Assembly (NCBI GenBank): GCA_006969745.1
Contig: CP030886.1
Location: forward strand, 3,817,234-3,881,233
Direction of reading: 5' to 3'
Source of the DNA: Cytophagaceae bacterium
GTDB taxonomy: Bacteria; Bacteroidota; Bacteroidia; Cytophagales; Cyclobacteriaceae
Length of the DNA: 64,000 nt
The stretch's first letter is position 1; each line of letters begins with the position of its first letter. A program made the translations under genes and the position numbers. The notes under the pieces were generated by a model. The model saw only the letters and a list, made by a program, of their open reading frames with translations, had not been told where the DNA came from and did not search any database. This document shows positions 34,687 through 44,192 of this stretch, in pieces.

Positions 34687-35181
34687 TTATTCTTCACAGA
34701 ATACTACCGTGAAGTTGCCATTAATGGTACTTCCAGCATCGAGTCTCGCATCTATTCTTCCGGTCACTTCAGTACTTGTGATAGTGAGTATTTCTACAGC
34801 ACCAATTGAAGCAATTACATTTAAGGTTTCAGATGGGTCAAACAGTGTTACAGTATTACTTTCAAGTGATAGTTCATACAATCCAACCTCATTGGCGCCT
34901 GTAAAGAATACGCTTACTTCTTCTCCAAAACCAAAAACAGCGCATACATCATCAAAAATCTCATCTGTATCATACAAATCAAAGGAAAGCCTATCTCCGC
35001 TTCCAGTTAACTCAACTGTCCCTTCTGCATAGACGAATGGGATGCCATTTATAGATCCTTGCAAGTTTTGGTCTATAAAAGCATATGATGGTCCGGATTC
35101 ACCATCACTACCGCAGGATTGAGTGAAAATAAGTAAAGTGAGAACGCAAGTAATCAGGATGGATTTGATGAGGTTTTTCAT
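34687..35181 (-). CDS. hypothetical beta-rich lipoprotein
   Basis: The 164-residue product has a lipoprotein signal with lipobox FTQSC (Cys ~23). The mature part is strand-rich, with Thr/Ser/acidic residues (GTVELTGSGDRLSFDLYDTD, TSTEVTGRIDARLDAGSTI). It resembles small DUF6252-type Bacteroidota lipoproteins. Two Cys in the mature part (DVCAVF and VVFCEE) may form a disulfide. Function unknown. It lies 16 bases upstream of ypdA on the same strand. Confidence 0.7.
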   Translation of the reverse strand: MKNLIKSILITCVLTLLIFTQSCGSDGESGPSYAFIDQNLQGSINGIPFVYAEGTVELTGSGDRLSFDLYDTDEIFDDVCAVFGFGEEVSVFFTGANEVGLYELSLESNTVTLFDPSETLNVIASIGAVEILTITSTEVTGRIDARLDAGSTINGNFTVVFCEE

Positions 35182-35215
35182 TTGAAAATTCTTTTTGGCA
35201 AATCTAAATGATGAA

Positions 35216-36433
35216 TTACTTATCAGTCAGTTTTGAGATAAATAACTCACCGATAGGAGTAACATAATCGAATAGTTGAAAATTTCCTTCGCTATCACCT
35301 TTATTCATTGTGAGAGCAATTACAAGATCATACTCAGGGTAAACAACTAAAAGTGCTTGCCCACCCATTGCCATTCCGCCATGATGTATTACCTCGACCT
35401 CTCGATTGCCATCAAAATAACGTTTTGAAAAACCATGACGCCAACCCAATGCATAGTTTTGTTCATTAACAGATCCATTGTTTAATCGATTTGGAGTAGT
35501 GATCAACTCTATAATCTGCCGATTCAATAAGCCACTGTCAAGAAGTGCATTTCCTGCCCTAACTAAATCAGAAGGTGTAGATACAAACCCGCCACCAGCC
35601 CATTTATTGCTAAGATTTACTTGATGCGATTCTCGATACATTCGGCCTTGAATTTCATAAGGTACCGCTTTGGAAGGAGAGCTATCATCCCAATAATCAG
35701 GATTGGTTTTAAGCATATTTAAGGGTTGGAATACTCTCTGTTGCATGTAGCTTAGGAATCCTTCGGATGAAACATTTTCCATGGCTAAGCTAAGCGCAGT
35801 AAAGTTGAATGAGCTGTAAGCAAAATCAGTCCCTGGTTCGAATTGCAATTCATCGGACTCAAACTCCAATACACTTTCTTCAATACTTTCAAACTGTTTA
35901 TTTATGTAGTATTCCCAAATCGGAAAACAAATACATGTCCCATAGTTTCGTATTCCTGATTGATGTGACGCAAGTTGTCGAACTGAAATTTCGGGTTTAT
36001 CATCGAAGAGACCTGAGTAGTATTGAATAGATGAATCAGGGTGTATCTTTCCCTCTTGAATGAGTTTACCCAATCCCAAAGAAGTGAGTGCTTTTGAAGT
36101 GCTCCCAATGCGATACTGAGTATTAGTATCAGCTGGAGTCATTCTGGTCAGGTTTTGAAATCCAACTGCATAGGTCCAGACCATTCGGCCATTAATCATT
36201 GTAGCAACAGAAATTGAAGGTGATTTACTTACACGATGTATGCTGTCTACCACATGCTTTGATCTGACAATCTCAGAGACATACTTTGTATGTTCAATGC
36301 CTTCAAATTTTGTCTCGAAGACCTCATTTGGAACGGTTTTCCAACCAAAAAAAGAATCGAATACTGGTTGAAAAAAACCATAGATGACCAAACCAGGACC
36401 AATAAGTCCTAGTATGCAAAAAAGCTTTTTCAT
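35216..36433 (-). CDS. membrane-anchored serine hydrolase (beta-lactamase/PBP-like)
   Basis: The 405-residue protein starts with one uncleaved-type helix (LFCILGLIGPGLVIYGFFQP). The hydrolase domain contains S111-T-S-K114, a second motif in FAYSSFNF (Y-S-S), and HHGGMAMGG as the third-motif region. It is the usual single-domain EstB/LACTB-like length, unlike the longer homolog at 3712-5151. It is probably anchored in the membrane facing the periplasm. The XRE-type regulator gene lies just upstream (4 bases) on the same strand, and the two may be co-expressed. Confidence 0.87.
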   Translation of the reverse strand: MKKLFCILGLIGPGLVIYGFFQPVFDSFFGWKTVPNEVFETKFEGIEHTKYVSEIVRSKHVVDSIHRVSKSPSISVATMINGRMVWTYAVGFQNLTRMTPADTNTQYRIGSTSKALTSLGLGKLIQEGKIHPDSSIQYYSGLFDDKPEISVRQLASHQSGIRNYGTCICFPIWEYYINKQFESIEESVLEFESDELQFEPGTDFAYSSFNFTALSLAMENVSSEGFLSYMQQRVFQPLNMLKTNPDYWDDSSPSKAVPYEIQGRMYRESHQVNLSNKWAGGGFVSTPSDLVRAGNALLDSGLLNRQIIELITTPNRLNNGSVNEQNYALGWRHGFSKRYFDGNREVEVIHHGGMAMGGQALLVVYPEYDLVIALTMNKGDSEGNFQLFDYVTPIGELFISKLTDK

Positions 36434-36437
36434 ACGT

Positions 36438-37250
36438 CTATGCTCTTAGTCGTTCGGCTTTAACAAACTCGAATCCCTTATAGAGAAGGATGATTTCAAT
36501 AATGGTTGCTGGAACCAGCATCATATATCCAAGGAAGAATAAAATCACAACTGCAAAGAAGAATCCCGATACAATTTCCAATATGCCTGCAATTTTAGCT
36601 AATTGGCCCATGCCATCTTGAAGTCTCATAAGACCGACACCAAAAACAATGGTCAGCGCTCCATAGGAAATTGATTCACCGGCTCCTAGTGTGATGAGGT
36701 TAGCTTCACTCATATCATAGTAAATCGTGAATACGTCAAAGAAAGTCCATATGGCGAACAAGCCGATGAGAAGAAATGAAGCGATTTTGAGAAGATAATT
36801 GGAGAAGTAATCCCCAAGCTTTACTAAGCCAAACAGAAAAAAGGAGTAGAAAATGAAGTAGAATATTTTTGTTGTAATGTAAAAAGGAATTTCTTCTACT
36901 ACATAGAGGTTCTCAAACCTCTCATATTCAAGCACAGCATCTAAAAATCCCAAAACGAAGTATGCTATCCCTGAAATCCAGGCAACCTGAAGCCAAGTTT
37001 CCATGGATCTTAAGTAATTGTTTGATTTATTGGCTTCAACCGTGTTTTTAAAGTTTTCAAAATCTTCATCCAAAGCAGAGAGTAAAATTTTGATTGTAGA
37101 TGTTCTAGGTGTCACCTCTCCAGACTCAATGCGCTGAATTGTGCGGACACTAACATTACAGGCTTCTACAAGTTCTTCTTGGGTAAGACTTTTTTGTTGT
37201 CTTAATTCGGTTAATCGTTTGCCAAGTTCGGGTTGTCTCATGTCTTCCAT
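36438..37250 (-). CDS. XRE-family HTH regulator with membrane segments
   Basis: The 270-residue protein begins with a Cro/CI HTH (LGKRLTELRQQKSLTQEELV...VSVRTIQRIESGEVTPR, residues ~5-60). About five or six hydrophobic helices follow from residue ~90 (IAYFVLGFLDAVLEYE, FIFYSFFLFGLVKLG, FLLIGLFAIWTFFDVF, VVILFFLGYMMLVPATIIEI). Membrane-tethered XRE proteins of this kind are common in Bacteroidota and are thought to sense membrane state. It precedes the serine hydrolase gene by 4 bases. Confidence 0.85.
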   Translation of the reverse strand: MEDMRQPELGKRLTELRQQKSLTQEELVEACNVSVRTIQRIESGEVTPRTSTIKILLSALDEDFENFKNTVEANKSNNYLRSMETWLQVAWISGIAYFVLGFLDAVLEYERFENLYVVEEIPFYITTKIFYFIFYSFFLFGLVKLGDYFSNYLLKIASFLLIGLFAIWTFFDVFTIYYDMSEANLITLGAGESISYGALTIVFGVGLMRLQDGMGQLAKIAGILEIVSGFFFAVVILFFLGYMMLVPATIIEIILLYKGFEFVKAERLRA

Positions 37251-37360
37251 TCTTTTTTTGGAGCAATTCTATATACAATGGTATATGCTCCTCAAGAAAA
37301 CAACTCGTAATATACCCGTCATTTACCCGTCATATTGTTAAAATCATTTGTAAGCATTAA

Positions 37361-37393
37361 AAAAGCCGTCCTGCATGTTGCAGGACGGCCTTT
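37361..37393 (-). terminator. rho-independent terminator of GIN-domain gene
   Basis: An 11-bp perfect stem, GCCGTCCTGCA/TGCAGGACGGC, has a 3-base loop. Read on the minus strand it is followed by a run of T. It lies about 30 bases after the stop at 37422. Confidence 0.85.
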
Positions 37394-37421
37394 ATGCTGA
37401 TCGATATTAACAATATATAAA

Positions 37422-38150
37422 TTAATATGATCGCACAACCTTACCTGATCCATACTCCTTTTTGGAGACCTTTTTGGTATTGCCCTTAAATTCAATTTTG
37501 CCATCTCCGTACACATAAGCATCAAGGTTATCAGCTACATTTATTTCTACATCACCTGATCCACTTATCTCGGTAGTGGCGGTTTTTAGATCTAGCTTGA
37601 AAGCTTCAATTTTTCCATATCCTGATTGGTTAATATTTGCATGATCTGCATATCCTTTCAGTTTAAGTAAACCACTACCAGAATTGTTTATTTCTATATT
37701 TTCTCCTTTAATATCTACATCTAAAGTTCCTGATCCTGAAACACTTAAATAAAGGTTGTTCGAGGAGATTGAATTTTCGGATATGATTTTACCATTTCCA
37801 TTAACCTTAAGACTTTGTACATTTTGAATCGAAATGTAAACATCGAGTTTAGGTGCAATTTTGATGTCATCAATCTGCTCCCAAATGCTTTTATCCTTTT
37901 CTTCCCTCTTGATATTGATATTTAAAACACCTTCCTCAACTTTGAATTCCGAGATATCCATCACCTCTTTCAAAGCCCTGACCTCAATTTTGGTTTCATT
38001 GGATTGCTTTAAATAAACCGTATACCTTGAATTAACATTAATGGAATGGAAGTCTTCAATGAATTCAATGTCTTCATTTACGACTTGAGATTGGGCATAC
38101 GGTGCGAATGGTAAAGCAAAAAGCGCGAGAATTATCGATAAGTATTTCAT
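37422..38150 (-). CDS. head-GIN (DUF2807) domain protein, putative surface adhesin
   Basis: From the ATG at 38150 the product is ~242 residues with a signal peptide (YLSIILALFALPFAPYAQS). An 8-residue longer start exists but is unnecessary. The rest is a beta-helix-like series of rungs with G/S-rich turns (GNGKIISENSIS, SGSGTLDVDIKGENIEI, SGSGDVEINVADN, GDGKIEFKGNTK). DUF2807 proteins are proposed to be secreted/surface structural or auto-transporter adhesins. It is closed by a strong terminator. Confidence 0.85.
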   Translation of the reverse strand: MKYLSIILALFALPFAPYAQSQVVNEDIEFIEDFHSINVNSRYTVYLKQSNETKIEVRALKEVMDISEFKVEEGVLNINIKREEKDKSIWEQIDDIKIAPKLDVYISIQNVQSLKVNGNGKIISENSISSNNLYLSVSGSGTLDVDIKGENIEINNSGSGLLKLKGYADHANINQSGYGKIEAFKLDLKTATTEISGSGDVEINVADNLDAYVYGDGKIEFKGNTKKVSKKEYGSGKVVRSY

Positions 38151-38165
38151 AATTGAAGTTTTGAC

Positions 38166-38438
38166 TTGGAACATTGCCAGGATAATGCCAAGGCTATTTT
38201 CATGCTATTGTGGGTGTTTTCATTATCGGTATTTTCCCAAATTGAGAATACAAATGCAGAATTGATAAAGATTGAAATTGCAGAAGCAAAACCGAATGCC
38301 AGGACATCTTCAATAAATTCAGAAAAGGCTGGTGGTAAGCTTCCCAAATTCACCATAATTACTAACTTCGAGGTTCGAAAAAATGAGAGGTTGAAACCGT
38401 TTCGCTTCTTACTTGTTTCTAATAAAAACACTCGATAA
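38166..38438 (+). CDS. possible small secreted protein upstream of etfB
   Basis: A 90-codon frame contains a plausible signal segment (IFMLLWVFSLSVFSQ) from an internal ATG at about residue 13. A Lys/Glu-rich stretch follows, and the frame ends 4 bases before the etfB start. No family was recognised. The opposite strand also has an open frame (38147-38431), so one of the two is a shadow. The signal peptide and the position before etfB favour the plus-strand version. Confidence 0.35.
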   Translation: MEHCQDNAKAIFMLLWVFSLSVFSQIENTNAELIKIEIAEAKPNARTSSINSEKAGGKLPKFTIITNFEVRKNERLKPFRFLLVSNKNTR

Positions 38439-38442
38439 ATAA

Positions 38443-39180
38443 ATGAAAATATTAGTTTGTATTACGCATGTGCCTGATACCACTTCGCGCATTGCTTTCA
38501 CAGATGGAGACACGAAATTTGATAAGAATGGCGTACAGTTCATTATTGGCCCATATGATGATTACGCATTAGCAAGAGCCGTAGAATTGAAAGAACAATC
38601 AGGGGGAAGTATTACAGTTTTAAATGTTGGAGAAGCTGAGACTGAACCCACAATTAGAAAAGCCCTTGCTATCGGAGCAGACGATGCTATCAGAGTAAAT
38701 GCCTTTCCTGAGGATGCACTATTTGTAGCGAAACAAATAGCCACTGTTGCCAAGGATGGTGGATACGATTTAATCTTAATGGGAAGAGAATCTATCGACT
38801 TTAATGGTGGGCAGGTGCATGGAATGGTAGGAGAGCTCTTAGGGATTCCCTCGGTTTCACCTGTCATGACTTTGGATGTTGAAGGTAATACAGCAAAGAT
38901 TTCCAGGGAGATAGAAGGTGGTAAGGAATACATGGAATTGCCGCTACCATTTGTGGCAGGTTGCCAGGAACCAATTGCAGAATGGAAAATTCCTAATATG
39001 CGAGGTATTATGAGTGCAAGGACAAAGCCGCTGGAGGTAAAAGAACCGTCTGGTGACGCCTCAAAAACAAAGGTGAGCAAGTTTGAACTGCCACCTGCGA
39101 AAGGAGAAGTGAAGTTGATAGATCCAGATAACATGGATGAACTAGTTAATTTATTGAAGAACGAAGCAAAAGTTATATAA
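38443..39180 (+). CDS. etfB: electron transfer flavoprotein beta subunit
   Basis: The 245-residue protein shows the EtfB pattern: MKILVCITHVPDTTSRIAFT at the N-terminus, DYALARAVELKEQSGGSITV, and MGRESIDFNGGQVHGMVGE, which contributes to the AMP site. With EtfA it forms a heterodimer carrying FAD, which collects electrons from acyl-CoA dehydrogenases and passes them to the quinone pool. etfA begins 1 base after the stop, so expression is coupled. Confidence 0.95.
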   Translation: MKILVCITHVPDTTSRIAFTDGDTKFDKNGVQFIIGPYDDYALARAVELKEQSGGSITVLNVGEAETEPTIRKALAIGADDAIRVNAFPEDALFVAKQIATVAKDGGYDLILMGRESIDFNGGQVHGMVGELLGIPSVSPVMTLDVEGNTAKISREIEGGKEYMELPLPFVAGCQEPIAEWKIPNMRGIMSARTKPLEVKEPSGDASKTKVSKFELPPAKGEVKLIDPDNMDELVNLLKNEAKVI

Positions 39181-39181
39181 C

Positions 39182-40132
39182 ATGGCAGCACTAGCATTTG
39201 TAGAAACCGACGAAGGAAAAGTAAAAAAATCATCTCTGGAAGCTGTCAGCTATGCACACGCTGCAGTTGGAGAAGTGACCGCCATTGTATTTGGCTCAGT
39301 TTCAGATATGGAGGAGATAGGAAAGGCCGGAGCGAGCAAGGTGCTCCATGTCACTGATGAAAAATTGGCTACCCCAAATATCATGGCATATGCATCTGCA
39401 ATTGCAGAGGCAATGAATCAGGAAGGTTCCAACCTTCTGGTTTTAGCAAAAAGTTCTCTTGGAGATCCAGTATCGGCAAGAGTATCAATTAAAGTGGATG
39501 CAGCCCTAGCCTCTAATGTGGCTGACCTGCCGGATACTTCAGGAGGGTACTCTGTTAAGAAAAGCATCTACACAGGAAAAGCGTTTGCAAATACGGATCT
39601 GGATGGTGATAAGAAGATTATCATTATCAAGAAAAATGCTGTAGCAATCAAAGAAGATGGGGGCTCGGCCGAGGTTTCAGAATTTAGCCCTACTATAAAT
39701 GACAATGACTTTACAGTAAAAACGACTAAAGTAGAGAAGGCAGAAGGAGATATTTTGCTACCAGAGGCAGACTTGGTGGTATCAGGAGGAAGAGGATTGA
39801 AAGGTCCTGAAAACTGGGGCATGGTTGAAGATTTAGCTAAAACATTGGGCGCAGCTACTGGATGCAGCAAGCCGGTTTCTGATATGGATTGGAGGCCTCA
39901 CCACGAACACGTTGGTCAAACAGGTATCAAAGTAAGTCCATCTCTGTATATTGCTATTGGAATCTCAGGAGCAATTCAGCATTTAGCTGGTGTAAACTCC
40001 TCAAAATACATCCTTGTGATCAACAAAGATCCTGAGGCACCTTTTTTCAAAGCTGCTGATTACGGTGTAGTGGGAGATGCTTTTGATGTGGTTCCTAAAC
40101 TAACAGAAGCAATTAAGAAGGCACAAGGTTAA
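39182..40132 (+). CDS. etfA: electron transfer flavoprotein alpha subunit
   Basis: The 316-residue protein has an N-terminal domain (MAALAFVETDEGKVKKSSLE, SYAHAAVGEVTAIVFG) and a C-terminal FAD-binding domain. The latter is recognised by VVSGGRGLKGPENWGMVEDL, GQTGIKVSPSLYIAIGISGA and INKDPEAPFFKAADYGVVGD. It is the FAD-holding partner of EtfB encoded just upstream. The bifunctional nuclease gene starts immediately after it, with no gap. Confidence 0.95.
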   Translation: MAALAFVETDEGKVKKSSLEAVSYAHAAVGEVTAIVFGSVSDMEEIGKAGASKVLHVTDEKLATPNIMAYASAIAEAMNQEGSNLLVLAKSSLGDPVSARVSIKVDAALASNVADLPDTSGGYSVKKSIYTGKAFANTDLDGDKKIIIIKKNAVAIKEDGGSAEVSEFSPTINDNDFTVKTTKVEKAEGDILLPEADLVVSGGRGLKGPENWGMVEDLAKTLGAATGCSKPVSDMDWRPHHEHVGQTGIKVSPSLYIAIGISGAIQHLAGVNSSKYILVINKDPEAPFFKAADYGVVGDAFDVVPKLTEAIKKAQG

Positions 40133-40714
40133 ATGGCCGATGATAAAATAAAGCTGGAGATACTGGGGCTGTCTTCAAGTCAGTCCCAGTCAGGCTCTTT
40201 TGCACTCGTATTAGGTGAGTCCGGAGGCAATAGACGATTGCCGATTATAATCGGTATGTTCGAAGCTCAAGCCATTGCCATAGAGATAGAGAAGATCGTT
40301 CCTAATCGTCCGATGACTCATGATCTTTTCAAGGCATTTTCGCACAACTTTGATATAGAAGTAAAGGAAGTATATATCTCCGATTTAAAGGAGGGCGTTT
40401 TCTTTGCACGCATTATCTGCGAACACAACGGAAAGGTGTTTGAAATAGATTCTCGTCCATCTGATGCCATTGCCATTGGTCTCCGGTTCAATGTTGATTT
40501 TTATACTAATGAAAACATTATGACTGAGGCAGGTATCGTATTGACCGATGAATACGAGGAAGAAATATCACAAGTAGAACCCGCCAAATCTGAAAATAAA
40601 AGCATTGAAGATCTATCCTCAAGTGAGCTAGAAAAGCTACTAACTGACGCTTTGGATAAAGAAGACTATGAGAAGGCAGCCCGAATCAGGGATGTGCTAA
40701 ACAAGCGAAACTAG
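40133..40714 (+). CDS. bifunctional nuclease family (DUF151) protein with C-terminal UVR motif
   Basis: The 193-residue product has a BFN/DUF151 domain at ~5-135 (GSFALVLGESGGNRRLPIII, IAIEIEKIVPNRPMTHDLF, SRPSDAIAIGLRFNVDFYTN). A UvrB/UvrC-type helical hairpin follows at the C-terminus (LEKLLTDALDKEDYEKAARI, then RDVLNKRN). Family members have reported RNase/DNase activity in plants and archaea. The UVR motif suggests a protein-protein role in a nucleic-acid context. It starts right after etfA and ends 1 base before nupC. Confidence 0.88.
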   Translation: MADDKIKLEILGLSSSQSQSGSFALVLGESGGNRRLPIIIGMFEAQAIAIEIEKIVPNRPMTHDLFKAFSHNFDIEVKEVYISDLKEGVFFARIICEHNGKVFEIDSRPSDAIAIGLRFNVDFYTNENIMTEAGIVLTDEYEEEISQVEPAKSENKSIEDLSSSELEKLLTDALDKEDYEKAARIRDVLNKRN

Positions 40715-40715
40715 C

Positions 40716-42026
40716 ATGGAATATCTGAGAGGAATAGCCGGGTTGATTGGACTGGTGGCCATTGCATGGGCACTCTCTGGTAATAGAAAGCAAATTGATT
40801 TCAGGCTGGTTGGGATTGGGATAGCTATTCAGGTGGTCATTGGTTTGATGATTGCCAATGTCGATTTCATAAGTCAGCTTTTTTCCTTGATAAGTGCCGG
40901 GTTTGTCAAGTTTCTCAATTTTGGGTTGAAGGGAGCGGAATTTCTGTACGGGGATTTGGCAAAAAATAGCGATGCTGTAGATGCCAAACACAGCCTCGGG
41001 TTCCTTTTTGTTTTTCAAGCGCTTCCCACTGTTATCTTCTTTTCTGCAGTCACGGCAGGCCTTTATTATTTGGGACTATTGCAAAAAATCGTTTATGGTT
41101 TTGCCTGGTTGATGGCCAAGACCATGCGACTGTCAGGAGCTGAAAGCTTATCTGCTGCTGGTAACATTTTTCTGGGTCAGACTGAAGCTCCATTATTGGT
41201 CAGACCCTTTATAGGTAAAATGACCAAATCTGAGCTTAATTGTTTGATGACGGGAGGCATGGCCACTATAGCAGGAAGTGTCCTTGGTGCTTATGTATCT
41301 TTTCTAGGTGGTGGCGATCCGGAGCAGCAGCAAATATTTGCTACTTATCTCTTGAGCGCCTCAATTATGAATGCACCTGCAGCCATTGTGATGGCCAAAA
41401 TATTCCTCCCGGAAAATGAACCTGAAAAGATTGATAGCAGCCTTAAAGTAAACAAGGAAAATATTGGAGTTAACCTTGTTGATGCATTGGCTAGCGGAGC
41501 ATCTGATGGTGTAAAACTGGCTTTAAATATTGCCGGAATGCTTTTGGCTTTTATAGCAGTGATTTTTGCATTGAACTGGATTTTAGTTGATGGAATAGGT
41601 GAATGGACCGGACTCAATGAGTTTGTAGTGCGGTCTACAGACGGAGCTTTTGACGGATTTTCATTGCAATATATCCTGGGACAAATATTTAGAGTTTTTG
41701 CCTTCATAATGGGGGTAGAATGGTCTGAAACTGTTAAAGTTGGGAGCTTGCTAGGGCAGAAGACCGTAATAAATGAGTTTGTTGCGTACCTAAGCCTTGC
41801 AGATATGAAGTCCGAAGGGTTGCTTTCCAATAAGTCGATTATTATCTCAACTTATGCGTTGTGTGGTTTTGCAAATTTTAGCTCTATTGCAATCCAGATC
41901 GGCGGAATTGGTGGAATGGCTCCAGAACGTCAGGCGGACCTTTCAAAATTAGGATTTAGAGCTTTAGTAGCAGCTACATTAGCGACTATGATGACAGCAA
42001 CAATTGCCGGAGCATTATTTGGATAA
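40716..42026 (+). CDS. nupC: concentrative nucleoside transporter (NupC/CNT)
   Basis: The 436-residue inner-membrane protein has about ten hydrophobic segments. CNT signatures are the helix start MEYLRGIAGLIGLVAIAWAL, GNIFLGQTEAPLLVRPFIGK (substrate-binding region), ELNCLMTGGMATIAGSVLGAY, and ALCGFANFSSIAIQIGGIG. It imports nucleosides with Na+ or H+. It is the last clear member of the etfBA-BFN-nupC run, with the FKBP lipoprotein gene 4 bases downstream of its stop. Confidence 0.93.
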   Translation: MEYLRGIAGLIGLVAIAWALSGNRKQIDFRLVGIGIAIQVVIGLMIANVDFISQLFSLISAGFVKFLNFGLKGAEFLYGDLAKNSDAVDAKHSLGFLFVFQALPTVIFFSAVTAGLYYLGLLQKIVYGFAWLMAKTMRLSGAESLSAAGNIFLGQTEAPLLVRPFIGKMTKSELNCLMTGGMATIAGSVLGAYVSFLGGGDPEQQQIFATYLLSASIMNAPAAIVMAKIFLPENEPEKIDSSLKVNKENIGVNLVDALASGASDGVKLALNIAGMLLAFIAVIFALNWILVDGIGEWTGLNEFVVRSTDGAFDGFSLQYILGQIFRVFAFIMGVEWSETVKVGSLLGQKTVINEFVAYLSLADMKSEGLLSNKSIIISTYALCGFANFSSIAIQIGGIGGMAPERQADLSKLGFRALVAATLATMMTATIAGALFG

Positions 42027-42030
42027 TACT

Positions 42031-42900
42031 ATGAAAAAAATTTATACAGCACTATTTCTTCTATCTATTGCCTTTATAAGTGGATGTGGCAAAGACGATG
42101 GCCCCACCATTTCTTTTGAGGAGCAACTAGAGATAGACTTGCAGCTCATTGACGATTACCTAGACAACAATGATATCAATGCATTGATTCACGAATCTGA
42201 AATACGCTATGTTATCAATTTAGAAGGCGATGGGAACACGCCAGAAATTGGTGATGAGTTGATGGTGAAATACCAAAGTTACTTCCTGGACGAATCTTTT
42301 GCCGGTGGAGACACAATCGGTTTTTCGCTTCCGCTTACGGAATCACTCGTTGAAGCCTGGCAATTGATGATGCCAGAAATGAAGGAAGGTGGCAAGATGA
42401 CCATCTATTCGCCTTCAGGTTATTTGTTTGGACCTGCTGGCCTTGGTGAAAACATACCTCCAAATGCCATTCTCATCTATGAGATTGAATTAATTGCCAT
42501 TGTAGACGATGCTGAAGAAAGATTTCTTTTGGAAGAGGATATCATAGATGAATATTTGCTCGAAAACGATATTGAGACAGAAATTCACTCCTCACGCATT
42601 CGCTATACAGTATTGGAAGAAGGTACAGGAAAGACGCCCACTACAAGCGATAATGTTTTAGTTACCTATCAGGGTACTTTTCTGACAGGCGAAATATTCG
42701 ACGCAGCTACTACTGAAAGAACGATACTTCTATCTCAGGTGATTGAGGCATGGCGCATCATGTTACCAACAATGAAAGAAGGTGGTAGAATCAAGTTCTA
42801 CTCACCCTCTACATATTGTTATGGAGAGCTAGGCTCGCAAACAATCGCTCCCAATACAGTGCTGGCATTTGAAATTGGACTGGTTGAGGTACGGAATTAG
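42031..42900 (+). CDS. tandem FKBP-type peptidyl-prolyl isomerase lipoprotein
   Basis: From the ATG at 42031 the 289-residue product has a lipoprotein signal (lipobox FISGC). A longer frame beginning at 42004 would overlap nupC and lacks support. Two FKBP-like domains follow in tandem, each preceded by an ID-type helix with a similar DDYLDNN/DEYLLEN stretch. The first is at ~60-160, the second ~195-289. The second has the best FKBP features (VTYQGTFLTGEIFDA, IEAWRIMLPTMKEGGRI, SPSTYCYG, APNTVLAFEIGL). The first is degenerate in the active-site strands. It probably assists folding in the envelope. Confidence 0.85.
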   Translation: MKKIYTALFLLSIAFISGCGKDDGPTISFEEQLEIDLQLIDDYLDNNDINALIHESEIRYVINLEGDGNTPEIGDELMVKYQSYFLDESFAGGDTIGFSLPLTESLVEAWQLMMPEMKEGGKMTIYSPSGYLFGPAGLGENIPPNAILIYEIELIAIVDDAEERFLLEEDIIDEYLLENDIETEIHSSRIRYTVLEEGTGKTPTTSDNVLVTYQGTFLTGEIFDAATTERTILLSQVIEAWRIMLPTMKEGGRIKFYSPSTYCYGELGSQTIAPNTVLAFEIGLVEVRN

Positions 42901-44192
42901 TTTATTGTAACATCCACTTCATACCCTTTTACTGAGATTCGAATCGGATTTGTTGATTTATTCTTTGAATGAATCTCAACCTCTAATTGGTCATTGTCTT
43001 TGATGTATCGCCTTACATCTACATAAGATTCGTCATATTTAGCCTTGCCGTACTTCACGTTGGTAGTCAGAATGAATGACGCATTTCGCGTTCCTATTGA
43101 TGAATTGATGTACTTACCGTCAATATTGATTTCAGTCACTTTGTTTCCAAGTGCATCAATTTCCACATCATCCTCGTAGGCGTTTAATTCAAAACTATCT
43201 GTGAGCTCTTCAATCGAATGCTTGCCATATTTAGAGTTGTTGCTTTTAAATGCCCCCAAGGTTCCAAAAGTAGTTTCATCTTCATATGACTGATCAAAAT
43301 CAATGGATCTTGCTTTTCCAAATTCAAATTTGCTGTATTTGCTATTCACAGATCTTATCTCACCCGCTTCTTCTGCCTCAATATCCATTTCATAAAAATC
43401 CAATTTCGCAACTCCCAGCATCCCTGAAATAATAATTTTTCCATATTTAAAGTTTCCTTCCAATTGCTCGATAGAACCTATCTCATAATCAGATTCGTAT
43501 GAAACAGCCTCAATTCTTTCAACCTTTTCCAGCTCTAAATCTGAATACTTGGCATTTAAGTCTAGTGTACCCAACGTATAGATATCCAGCTCCTGCTCAT
43601 AAATCTGCATGTCTGCATCCCCTAAACTTTGAATTTCAGCAGAGCCATATTTCATATTCATTTTAGCTTTCTTGATGGTGCCTGCTTCCAGCTCACCAGA
43701 GTATTGTGTAAATTCCATTTCATCAAAACTTCCTACCAGACGCACATCTTCATAGGAGTTGTTGATGATATACTTGTTGGTACCAGGGGCCTTGATTTTG
43801 TAAACTACCTTCAGTTCTTTGTTGCCATAGGATATATTGATGCCAACAGTTTTACCACCTATTTGAATACGATTAGGAAGATCAAGGTCGGTGTCAATCT
43901 TTAATTCTCCGGCCCCCTTTGTTATGTTGTCTTTAACAGTCTCTTCAAATTCATCCAGAAACGACTGCATTTTGCTTGTCATCTTCCCATCAAATCGGAT
44001 GGTGGCCTCTATCTCCACCTCATTTTTATTCCACGTCTCCACAAGGAGTTCTGTGTACTTAGCCTGAATATTGATTACATCGGAGGCGGTAACGCTGGAC
44101 TTGACAGTAGTCGTGCGTGTTTCTCCATAGCCTCCTGCATATAGGAGTATCGATAAACTATAGGTTAACGCTATTAGTATGAGTTTCTTCAT
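42897..44192 (-). CDS. DUF4097/GIN-like repetitive surface protein
   Basis: The 431-residue protein has a signal peptide (LILIALTYSLSILLYAGG). A long series of beta rungs has a recurring 'KY.......' turn (AKYTELLVETW, MKYGSAEIQSLG, AKYSDLELEKVE, FKYGKIIISGML, SKYSKFEFGKAR, SKYGKHSIEELT, VKYGKAKYDESY). This suggests a parallel beta-solenoid. It is probably exported, resembling DUF4097/head-GIN putative adhesins. Its start lies 35 bases inside the membrane-protein gene before it, and the sigma factor gene heads the run. Confidence 0.8.
   Translation of the reverse strand: MKKLILIALTYSLSILLYAGGYGETRTTTVKSSVTASDVINIQAKYTELLVETWNKNEVEIEATIRFDGKMTSKMQSFLDEFEETVKDNITKGAGELKIDTDLDLPNRIQIGGKTVGINISYGNKELKVVYKIKAPGTNKYIINNSYEDVRLVGSFDEMEFTQYSGELEAGTIKKAKMNMKYGSAEIQSLGDADMQIYEQELDIYTLGTLDLNAKYSDLELEKVERIEAVSYESDYEIGSIEQLEGNFKYGKIIISGMLGVAKLDFYEMDIEAEEAGEIRSVNSKYSKFEFGKARSIDFDQSYEDETTFGTLGAFKSNNSKYGKHSIEELTDSFELNAYEDDVEIDALGNKVTEINIDGKYINSSIGTRNASFILTTNVKYGKAKYDESYVDVRRYIKDNDQLEVEIHSKNKSTNPIRISVKGYEVDVTIN

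Noticed and set aside
38147..38431. 94-residue minus-strand frame upstream of the GIN gene
   Set aside because: The overlapping plus-strand frame has a better signal peptide and ends right before etfB; neither is certain, and only the plus one is listed.
42004..42030. Start at 42004 for the FKBP lipoprotein
   Set aside because: It lies inside nupC and would put nine residues before the signal peptide; the ATG at 42031 begins a standard lipoprotein signal.
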